A stretch of 64,000 nt of DNA. It comes from Rhodopseudomonas palustris HaA2. GTDB taxonomy: Bacteria; Pseudomonadota; Alphaproteobacteria; Rhizobiales; Xanthobacteraceae. The translations under genes were made by a program, and so were the position numbers. Below the pieces are notes generated by a model. It did not search any database and was not told where the DNA came from. It was given only the letters and a program-made list of their open reading frames with translations. This document shows, piece after piece, positions 57,294 through 64,000 of the stretch (within the stretch, counting starts at the first letter, position 1; every line of letters begins with the position of its first letter). Location of the stretch: contig NC_007778.1 in assembly GCF_000013365.1 (NCBI RefSeq), positions 3,596,001 through 3,660,000 of the forward strand, in the 5' to 3' direction.

Positions 57294-58766
57294 ATGAATA
57301 AAGAACGACTGATCCCGCTGATCGTGGCCGCCGCGCTGTTCATGGAGAACATGGACGCCACCGTGATCGCCACGTCATTGCCGGCGATTGCCGCCGATAT
57401 CGGCACCTCGCCGCTGACGCTGAAGCTCGCGATCACGTCCTATCTGCTGTCGCTGGCGGTGTTCATCCCGGCCTCCGGCTGGACCGCCGACCGGTTCGGC
57501 GCCCGCACGGTGTTCTCGGCGGCGATCGCGGTGTTCATGATCGGCTCGATCGGCTGCGCGCTGTCGCAGTCGATCACCGATTTCGTGCTCGCGCGCATCC
57601 TGCAGGGGCTCGGCGGCGCGATGATGACGCCGGTCGGACGATTGGTGCTGCTGCGCTCGATCGACAAGAGCGCACTGGTCGGCGCGATGGCGTGGATGAC
57701 GGTGCCGGCGCTGATCGGCCCGGTGATCGGCCCGCCGCTCGGCGGCTTCATCACCACCTACTTCTCGTGGCACTGGATCTTCCTGATCAACATCCCGATC
57801 GGGCTCGCCGGGATCTTCTTCGCGCAGCGCTACATCGATCCGATCCGCAGCGACAATCCGGAGCGGTTCGACCTCTACGGCCTGGTGCTGGCCGGCATCG
57901 GCCTCGCCGGCATCGCCTTCGGCCTGTCGGTGGCGGGGCTCGGGCTGCTGCCCTGGCAGGTCGTCGTGGCGCTGATCGCGATCGGCACGATCGCGATGAC
58001 GCTGTATCTGCTGCACGCCCGCCGCACCGCCTCGCCGGTGCTGGATTTCTCGCTGCTGCGGCTGACGACGCTGCGCGCCAGCATGACCGGCGGCTTCCTG
58101 TTCAGGCTCGGCATCGGCGCATTGCCGTTCCTGCTGCCGCTGTTGATGCAGATCGGCTTCGGGCTGTCGCCGTTTCACTCCGGCCTCGTCACCTTCGCCT
58201 CCTCGGCCGGGGCGATGGGGATGAAGCCGCTGGCGGCGCGGATCATCCGCACCTTCGGCTTCCGCAAGATCATGACCATCAACGCGCTGGTCAGCTCGGT
58301 GTTTCTCGCCGCCTGCGCGCTGTTCACGCCGGCGACGCCGCTGCTGCTGATCATGATCATCCTGCTGGTCGGCGGCTTCTTCCGCTCGCTGCAATTCACC
58401 GCGATCAACACCGTCGCCTATGCCGAGGTGGAGACCGCGCAGATGAGCCGCGCCACCACGCTGGTCAGCGTCGGCCAGCAGCTGGCGATCTCGGCCGGCG
58501 TCGCGATCGGCGCGTTTGCGGTCGAATCCACGATGGCGTGGCACGGCACCACGACGCTCGGCGCCGACGATTTCGCGCCGGCCTTCGTCGTGGTCGCGGT
58601 GCTGTCGGCGTTGTCGGCGTATTTCTTCTGGCGGATGCCGGACGATGCCGGCAGCGAGATCTCGGGGCGGAAGGCGATCGAGATCTCGAGCCGGAAGGGC
58701 GCCGCCGGCGCCGCTGCCAAGACCGCGACCGAAGAAACCCAGACCGCGCGCGATCAGCGACTGTGA
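57294..58766 (+). CDS. MFS transporter, DHA2 drug-exporter type
   Basis: 490 residues from ATG 57294 with about 14 transmembrane helices. Helix 1 carries ALFMENMDATVIATSLPAI (DHA2 motif D1), loop 2-3 has GWTADRFGARTVF (motif A) and helix 5 has GPVIGPPLGGFI (motif C). It is a proton-driven exporter, likely for drugs or metabolites. The C-terminal ~35 residues are Lys/Ala/Thr-rich and cytoplasmic. No regulator or membrane-fusion partner is adjacent, and no ribosome site is clear. Confidence 0.9.
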   Translation: MNKERLIPLIVAAALFMENMDATVIATSLPAIAADIGTSPLTLKLAITSYLLSLAVFIPASGWTADRFGARTVFSAAIAVFMIGSIGCALSQSITDFVLARILQGLGGAMMTPVGRLVLLRSIDKSALVGAMAWMTVPALIGPVIGPPLGGFITTYFSWHWIFLINIPIGLAGIFFAQRYIDPIRSDNPERFDLYGLVLAGIGLAGIAFGLSVAGLGLLPWQVVVALIAIGTIAMTLYLLHARRTASPVLDFSLLRLTTLRASMTGGFLFRLGIGALPFLLPLLMQIGFGLSPFHSGLVTFASSAGAMGMKPLAARIIRTFGFRKIMTINALVSSVFLAACALFTPATPLLLIMIILLVGGFFRSLQFTAINTVAYAEVETAQMSRATTLVSVGQQLAISAGVAIGAFAVESTMAWHGTTTLGADDFAPAFVVVAVLSALSAYFFWRMPDDAGSEISGRKAIEISSRKGAAGAAAKTATEETQTARDQRL

Positions 58767-58816
58767 CCGCCGCCGCGTGCTGGTGCAAGGCCGCCGCTGC
58801 CTGAGCTGGCCGGCGA

Positions 58817-59527
58817 CTACGGTTCCTGCGGTTCCTGAGCCGCCGGCTGTGTGCCGCGGAATCCCATCGCCAGCACGTAGCGCTCCGAGGAATCCTTGCG
58901 GCTCGCGGCGGGCTTGACGTGCTTCACGGTGGCGAAGTCGCGCTTGAGCTGGTTCATCAGCGTGGCATCGGCGCCGCTCTGAAATACCTTGGCGACGAAG
59001 ATGCCGCCGGGCTTCAGCACTTCACTGGCGAACTGCGCGGCGCTTTCGACCAGCCCGACGATGCGGAGCTGATCGGTCTTGCGATGCCCGGTGGTGTTGC
59101 CCGCCATGTCGCTCATCACCACGTCGGCGCCGTCGCCGCCGAGCATCTCGCGCAATTTGTCCGGCGCGGCACTGTCGAGAAAGTCGAGCTGCGCGAAGGT
59201 GACGCCGGGGATCTCGCCCATCTCCAGCAGGTCGATCGCGATCAATTTGCCGCGGCCGTTCGCCGAGCCGATCCGCTTCGCCGCGACCTGGCTCCAGCCT
59301 CCGGGCGCGGCGCCGAGATCGACCACCGCCTGGCCGGATTTGAGGAAATGATATTTGTCGTCGATCTCGGTCAGCTTGTAGGCCGCGCGCGAGCGATAGC
59401 CGTCGCGCTTGGCCTGCGCCACATAGGGGTCGTTGAGCTGGCGATCGAGCCACAGCTTCGACGACAGCTTCATCCGGCCGCCGCTCTTGACGGTGACGCG
59501 CATCCGCCCGGTGGTGTCTTTGGCCAT
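58817..59527 (-). CDS. rlmE: 23S rRNA (uridine-2552-2'-O) methyltransferase RlmE
   Basis: 236 residues with the FtsJ/RrmJ core: SRAAYKLTEIDDKYHFL with the first catalytic Lys, VVDLGAAPGGWSQVAA for SAM, MSDMAGNTTGHRKTDQLR with the Asp, and GGIFVAKVFQSG with the second Lys. It methylates the ribosomal A-loop. It lies 73 bases downstream of ppx/gppA on the same strand, the usual pairing in alphaproteobacteria. Confidence 0.95.
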   Translation of the reverse strand: MAKDTTGRMRVTVKSGGRMKLSSKLWLDRQLNDPYVAQAKRDGYRSRAAYKLTEIDDKYHFLKSGQAVVDLGAAPGGWSQVAAKRIGSANGRGKLIAIDLLEMGEIPGVTFAQLDFLDSAAPDKLREMLGGDGADVVMSDMAGNTTGHRKTDQLRIVGLVESAAQFASEVLKPGGIFVAKVFQSGADATLMNQLKRDFATVKHVKPAASRKDSSERYVLAMGFRGTQPAAQEPQEP

Positions 59528-59600
59528 GACCCTGCTTGAAATTGGTGGTGGTGGCGCGTTGCTTAGCAGATGAGCGCGGAAAAACCAGCGCGGAACCGCC

Positions 59601-60677
59601 TCAGGCCACGCCCGGCACGCCGTCTTCGCGCATCATTTCGACCAGCATGCCCTCCCGCAGGCCGCGATCGGCGACCCGCAGCCGCGGCAGCGGGAACGCC
59701 GCACGCACCGCGTCGAGGATGGCGCAGCCGGCCAGCACCAGGTCGGCGCGCTCGGCGCCGATGCAATGGTTCTGGGCGCGATCGTGATAGCTCATGCCGC
59801 GCAGCCGGTCGATCGTCGCGGTCAGTTCCGCGTCGCTCATCCAGATGCCGTCGACGCGGCGGCGATCGTAGCGGATCAGGTCGAGATACAGCCCCGCGAG
59901 CGTTGTCACCGTGCCCGAGGTGCCGAGCAGATGCAGGCCGCCGAGGTCGCCGCCATGCGCGGCCGCGAACGGCGCGACGTGCCTGGCGACCTCCGCGATC
60001 ATCGCCGCATAGCTGTCCGCGGTCACCACCTTGCCGCCGAACTGCTCGGCCAGCGTCACCACGCCGAGCGGAATCGACATCCAGGCCCGGATCCGCGGCG
60101 GCAGGTCCGGCCGCGCCGGATCGCGCGCGAGCCGCACCAATTCGCTGGAGCCGCCGCCGATATCGAACAGGATCGCGCCGCGCCCGGCGGTATCGACCAG
60201 CGGCGAACAGCCGATCGCCGCCAGCCGCGCCTCGGTCTCGCGATCGATGATTTCGAGACGGATGCCGGTGGCGTGTGCGACGGCGTCACAGAACGCATCG
60301 GCATTGACGGCGGCACGGCAGGCCTCGGTCGCGATCAGCCGCAGCCGCTTCGCCTTGCGCTGATCGATCTTGTCACGGCAGATCGACAGCGCGGAGATCG
60401 CCCGAGCGATCGCCGCATCGCTGATCCGCCCCGTGGCAGAGACGCCCTCGCCGAGCCGGATGATCCGGGAAAACGAATCGACCACGCGAAAGCCGTCGCC
60501 GGTCGGCCGCGCGATCAGCAGCCGGCAATTATTGGTGCCGAGGTCGAGCGCGGCATAGACGCCGCCATGCGGCGCCGTCGACCCATGCTCTTCCTCGGCG
60601 TTCGCAACACACCCGTGCTCATGCTGCGTGTCTCCGCCGGGCATCAGGCCGTCGCGGAGCCGCGTCTCCTCATCCAT
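59601..60677 (-). CDS. Ppx/GppA exopolyphosphatase-family protein
   Basis: 358 residues from ATG 60677 (no clear ribosome site; ATG 60644 is possible). The ASKHA fold is marked by YAALDLGTNNCRLLIAR, RLIATEACRAAVNADAF and ILFDIGGGSSELVRL. Size matches the short Ppx/GppA form without the C-terminal HD domain. It degrades polyphosphate and/or pppGpp. The first ~40 residues before the core are His/Glu-rich and poorly conserved in type. Confidence 0.92.
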   Translation of the reverse strand: MDEETRLRDGLMPGGDTQHEHGCVANAEEEHGSTAPHGGVYAALDLGTNNCRLLIARPTGDGFRVVDSFSRIIRLGEGVSATGRISDAAIARAISALSICRDKIDQRKAKRLRLIATEACRAAVNADAFCDAVAHATGIRLEIIDRETEARLAAIGCSPLVDTAGRGAILFDIGGGSSELVRLARDPARPDLPPRIRAWMSIPLGVVTLAEQFGGKVVTADSYAAMIAEVARHVAPFAAAHGGDLGGLHLLGTSGTVTTLAGLYLDLIRYDRRRVDGIWMSDAELTATIDRLRGMSYHDRAQNHCIGAERADLVLAGCAILDAVRAAFPLPRLRVADRGLREGMLVEMMREDGVPGVA

Positions 60678-60893
60678 CACAATTCGGTCTTTCGTGGCCG
60701 TCCGGCCGACGTCGAGCTCACATTCACGGAAAGTTTAGCAGCGCACGGCCGCGGCGCAAGCCACCCGCACGGCCCGCATTCCGGATCATGCGTTGTCGTG
60801 CTGCCGCCGCTGCTTTATCTGAAGGCCGTCAACCTCCGCCCAGGTTACACGAAAACCACCGCGACGCGGCTTTTATCTCGTCACAGCGCCGGA

Positions 60894-63278
60894 ATGAGCT
60901 TCATGCAGGACCGTCCTTCGAACCTGTCGTCCGACACCGCCATCGCGCTGCAAAAATTCGGAATTGGCCAGCCGGTGCGACGCAAGGAGGACGACACGCT
61001 GCTGCGCGGCAAGGGCCGCTATACCGACGACTGCAACCTGCCCGGCCAGCTCACCGCGGTGATGGTGCGCAGCCCGCACGCTCACGGCATCATCCGCGGC
61101 ATCGACGCCGAAGCGGCGCGGGCGATGCCCGGCGTCGTCGGCGTCTACACCGGCGCCGATCTCGCCGCGGCCGGCTATGCCCCGTTCAGCTGCGGGCTGC
61201 CGATGAAGAGCCGCGACGGCACGCCGCTGCTGCAGACCAACCGCCCGGCGCTGGCGACCGACAAGGTGCGCTTCGTCGGCGATCCGGTGGCGTTCGTGGT
61301 CGCCGAGACGGCGATTCAGGCGCGCGACGCCGCCGAATCGGTCGCGCTCGACATCGCGCCGCTGCCGGCGGTGACCGACGCCGACGACGCGATCAAGCCC
61401 GGCGCGCCGCAGCTCTACGATCACATCCCGAACAACATCGCGCTCGACTATCACTTCGGCGACGCCGCGGCCGTCGAGGCCGCCTTCGCCTCCGCCGCGC
61501 ATGTCACCACGCTCGACATCGAGAACACCCGGGTCGCCGCGGTGCCGATGGAGCCGCGCACCGGGCTCGCCAGTTACGACCGGCAGAACGGCCGCTATAC
61601 CATCCAGCTCCCGACCCAGGGCGTCGCCGGCAACCGCAACACGCTGGCGAAGCTGCTCGGCGTGCCGACCGACAAGGTGCGGGTGCTGACCGGCCAGGTC
61701 GGCGGCTCGTTCGGGATGAAGAACATCTCCTATCCCGAATACATCTGCATCCTGCACGCGGCGAAAGCGCTCGGCCGGCCGGTGAAGTGGACCGACGAAC
61801 GCTCGTCGGCGTTCCTGTCCGACAGCCACGGCCGCGGCCAGCAGATCCGCGCCGAGCTGGCGCTCGATGCCGCCGGCAAGTTTCTGGCGATCCGCCTCAG
61901 TGGCACCGGCAATCTCGGCGCCTACATCACCGGCGTGGCGCCGCTGCCGCTGTCGCTCAACACCGGCAAGAACATCGGCAGCGTGTATCGCACGCCGCTG
62001 CTCGGCGTCGACATCAAATGCGTCGTCACCAACGTCACGCTGATGGGCGCCTATCGCGGCGCCGGCCGGCCCGAGGCGAACTACTTCCTGGAGCGGCTGA
62101 TCGATCGCGCCGCCGACGAGATCGGCATCGACCGCCTCGCCTTGCGCAAGCGCAACTTCATCAAGCCGCAGCAATTGCCGTTCACCGCCTGCTCGGGCGT
62201 CACCTATGACAGCGGCGATTTCGGCGGCGTGTTCGCGCAGGCGCTGGAGCTGTCGGACCATGCCGGCTTCGCCCAACGCAAGAAGGAGAGCCGCAAGCGC
62301 GGCAAACTGCGCGGCATCGCGGTCGGCTCCTATCTCGAAGTCACCGCCCCGCCGAGCGCCGAACTCGGCAAGATCGTGTTCGAGGAAGACGGCACAATTC
62401 GGCTGATCACCGGCACGCTCGACTACGGCCAGGGCCACGCCACGCCGTTCGCGCAGGTGCTGAGTACGTATCTCGGCGTGCCGTTCGACCGCATCCGGCT
62501 CGAACAGGGCGACAGCGACGTCGTCCACACCGGCAACGGCACCGGCGGCTCGCGCTCGATCACCGCCAGCGGCATGGCGATCGTCGAGGCGTCGCAGCAA
62601 GTGATCGCCAAGGGCAAGGCCGCGGCGTCGCATCTCTTGGAGACCGCGGAGGCCGACATCGAATTCGCCGATGGTCGCTTCACCGTGGCGGGCACCGATC
62701 GCAGCATCGGCATCATGGAGCTGGCGCAGCGGCTGCGCGAGGCGAAACTCCCCGACGGCGTGCCGGCGTCGCTCGACGTCGATCACACCGTCAAGGCGGT
62801 CCCCTCCGCCTTCCCCAATGGCTGCCACGTCGCCGAGGTCGAGATCGATCCCGACACCGGCGTCACCCGCGTGGTGCGCTACACCGCGGTCAATGATTTC
62901 GGCGTCGTGGTCAATCCGATGATCGTCGCAGGCCAGTTGCACGGCGGCGTCGCGCAAGGCATCGGCCAGGCGCTGATGGAGAAGATGTCCTATGACGGCG
63001 ACGGCCAGCCGATCACCGGCTCGCTGCAGGACTACGCGCTGCCGCGCGCCGAGGACATTCCGCCGATGGCGGTCGGCGATCACCCCGTGCCTGCGCCCGG
63101 CAATCCGCTCGGCACCAAGGGCTGCGGCGAAGCCGGCTGCGCCGGCTCGCTGGCGAGCGTCGTCAATGCCGTGCTCGACGCGCTGAAAGACCACGGCGTC
63201 AAATCCCTCGACATGCCGCTGACCTCGGAGAAGGTCTGGCGCGCGATCCGGGAGGCGAAGGAGACGGCGGCGGCGTGA
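60894..63278 (+). CDS. Form II CoxL-like molybdopterin dehydrogenase large subunit
   Basis: 794 residues from ATG 60894; the frame stays open far upstream but that part is antisense to ppx. It is a xanthine dehydrogenase/aldehyde oxidase-type molybdenum subunit: [26 protein letters not shown], the form II active-site signature AYRGAGR near residue 385, and [13 protein letters not shown] with the conserved Glu near the end. Form I CO dehydrogenase would show AYRCSFR instead, so CO oxidation is doubtful. No FAD or 2Fe-2S subunit gene adjoins it here. Confidence 0.88.
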   Translation: MSFMQDRPSNLSSDTAIALQKFGIGQPVRRKEDDTLLRGKGRYTDDCNLPGQLTAVMVRSPHAHGIIRGIDAEAARAMPGVVGVYTGADLAAAGYAPFSCGLPMKSRDGTPLLQTNRPALATDKVRFVGDPVAFVVAETAIQARDAAESVALDIAPLPAVTDADDAIKPGAPQLYDHIPNNIALDYHFGDAAAVEAAFASAAHVTTLDIENTRVAAVPMEPRTGLASYDRQNGRYTIQLPTQGVAGNRNTLAKLLGVPTDKVRVLTGQVGGSFGMKNISYPEYICILHAAKALGRPVKWTDERSSAFLSDSHGRGQQIRAELALDAAGKFLAIRLSGTGNLGAYITGVAPLPLSLNTGKNIGSVYRTPLLGVDIKCVVTNVTLMGAYRGAGRPEANYFLERLIDRAADEIGIDRLALRKRNFIKPQQLPFTACSGVTYDSGDFGGVFAQALELSDHAGFAQRKKESRKRGKLRGIAVGSYLEVTAPPSAELGKIVFEEDGTIRLITGTLDYGQGHATPFAQVLSTYLGVPFDRIRLEQGDSDVVHTGNGTGGSRSITASGMAIVEASQQVIAKGKAAASHLLETAEADIEFADGRFTVAGTDRSIGIMELAQRLREAKLPDGVPASLDVDHTVKAVPSAFPNGCHVAEVEIDPDTGVTRVVRYTAVNDFGVVVNPMIVAGQLHGGVAQGIGQALMEKMSYDGDGQPITGSLQDYALPRAEDIPPMAVGDHPVPAPGNPLGTKGCGEAGCAGSLASVVNAVLDALKDHGVKSLDMPLTSEKVWRAIREAKETAAA

Positions 63279-63317
63279 GGCACGAAACATCAGCCGCGCT
63301 GATGAAGCGTAGCGCCG

Positions 63318-63445
63318 GCAACCAGCAAAGCCGTCATGCGCGGGCTTGACCCGCGCATCCATCGCGCGCGCAGCGCGCCAACAACGACTCTTTGCGAAGA
63401 AGATGGATCGCCGGGTCGAGCCCGGCGATGACGTTTGTTGGTTGC
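63318..63445. repeat. Palindromic intergenic element C (~128 bp)
   Basis: Arms are GCAACCAGCAAA (63318-63329) and TTTGTTGGTTGC (63434-63445, one mismatch), just inside which lie CGTCAT (63332) and ATGACG (to 63433). Two internal hairpins follow the ends: GCGCGGGCTTGACCCGCGC and GCCGGGTCGAGCCCGGC. The plan equals elements A and B. It sits between the CoxL-like gene and the livK-type gene and could act as a bidirectional terminator. Confidence 0.85.
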
Positions 63446-63478
63446 GGGGTCGTCGACTCACGGCACCCGCAGATGCGC

Positions 63479-64000
63479 TTACTCCGCCTTCACCAGCGGG
63501 CAGCCGCCGTCCTTCAGCGGACGGAACGCCTGATCGCCGGGGACTTCGGCCAGCATCTTGTAATAGTCCCACGGCGCCTTGGATTCTTCCGGCTTCTTGA
63601 CCTCGAACAGGAACATCGAGTGCACCATGCGGCCGTCCTCGCGCAGGAAGCCGTTGTCGGTGAAGGCGTCGCGCACCGGCGTCTCGCGCATCTTCGCCAG
63701 CACCGTCTTGGTGTCCTTGGAATTCGCCGCCTTCACCGCCTTGAGATAATGCAGCGTCGCGCTGTAGGTCGCGGCCTGGTTCATCGTCGGCATCCGCTTC
63801 ATCCTGTCGTGGAACTTCTTGCCGAATTCGCGGGTTCGGTCGTTGAGGTCCCAGTAATACGCCTCGGTGATGATCAGCCCGTTCGCCATCTTCAGCCCGA
63901 GGCTGTGGATGTCGGAGATGAACATCACGATGCCGGCGAGCTTCTGGCCGCCGGCGACGATGCCGAATTCCGCCGCCTGCTTGATGGTGTTAATGGTGTC
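63479..64000 (-). CDS. Branched-chain amino acid ABC transporter substrate-binding protein, C-terminal part
   Basis: The frame is open from the right window edge to the stop at 63479 (173 residues seen; N-terminus outside). DTINTIKQAAEFGI, GLIITEAYYWDLNDRTREF, MNQAATYSATLHYLKAVKAA and the C-terminal GGCPLVKAE fit the Peripla_BP_6/LivK-like periplasmic family. It would bind amino acids or related acids for a HAAT importer. The livGFHM operon is 34 kb away, so linkage to it is uncertain. Confidence 0.85.
   Translation of the reverse strand, partial: DTINTIKQAAEFGIVAGGQKLAGIVMFISDIHSLGLKMANGLIITEAYYWDLNDRTREFGKKFHDRMKRMPTMNQAATYSATLHYLKAVKAANSKDTKTVLAKMRETPVRDAFTDNGFLREDGRMVHSMFLFEVKKPEESKAPWDYYKMLAEVPGDQAFRPLKDGGCPLVKAE

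Noticed and set aside
59766-60893. Upstream extension of the CoxL-like frame (over 370 codons)
   Set aside because: It is antisense to the well-supported ppx/gppA gene; the family N-terminus begins at 60894.
60894-63278. Calling the molybdoprotein CO dehydrogenase coxL
   Set aside because: It has the form II AYRGAGR signature rather than AYRCSFR, and no coxM/coxS neighbours.
60873-63572. 899-codon frame antisense to the CoxL-like gene
   Set aside because: Shadow frame of a high-GC gene; low-complexity product and no ribosome site.

Overview
The window is a GC-rich (roughly two-thirds G+C by eye), densely coding chromosomal segment. Gene content points to a Nitrobacteraceae/Bradyrhizobiaceae alphaproteobacterium close to Rhodopseudomonas palustris: a nos (nitrous oxide reductase) operon, the aerobic cobalamin pathway with a CobZ-type precorrin-3B synthase, CHASE2 cyclase and liv transport genes, and long palindromic CGTCAT...ATGACG intergenic repeats. 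The species is inferred; no rRNA gene, tRNA, IS element, prophage or CRISPR array was seen.

Layout. 1-4949: 3' end of nosZ followed by nosDFYLX, translationally coupled. 5044-9001: a TonB-dependent receptor with a 4-EF-hand protein, and a divergent Crp/Fnr regulator. 9077-11247: a membrane-anchored c-type haem protein next to a CHASE3 histidine kinase. 11257-18213: a CHASE2 adenylate/guanylate cyclase, a mini TadG-like protein, a FecR protein ending in a TbpB-like barrel, a Slam-like outer-membrane translocon and an LTXXQ protein. 18344-25840: DUF1772, prfC, a Gdx/SugE exporter, pit plus its DUF47 partner, and a large DUF4407 protein closed by a strong terminator. 25946-29332: livMHFG. 29565-35633: an ArsC-like protein, a pyruvate-kinase-like protein, a secreted duplicated-domain protein, a flavin monooxygenase with SnoaL-like N-terminus, and flavodoxin with DUF2023. 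36044-47838: cobalamin cluster. 47842-60677: two dehydrogenases, guaA, guaB, an RsmB-type and an RlmE-type rRNA methyltransferase, a MAPEG protein, an MFS exporter and ppx/gppA. 60894-64000: an orphan form-II CoxL-like molybdoprotein and the 3' end of a livK-type gene running off the window.

How the genes work together. The nos genes complete N2O reduction (copper-site maturation by NosDFYL, flavinylation by NosX), and the adjacent TonB receptor may supply metal. The cob cluster supports every step from uroporphyrinogen III to hydrogenobyrinate a,c-diamide (CobA, I, Z pair, J, M, F, K, L, H, B, plus CobE). A cobalamin riboswitch heads the main operon. CobG is absent and appears to be replaced by a split flavoprotein/FeS membrane pair. 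Of the cobaltochelatase, only a free-standing CobN N-terminal-like protein is here.

The best candidate for an under-described system is the Slam-like translocon with a non-lipidated FecR/TbpB-barrel fusion as its likely cargo (14212-17282), flanked by a CHASE2 cyclase. Function there is inferred from domain architecture only.
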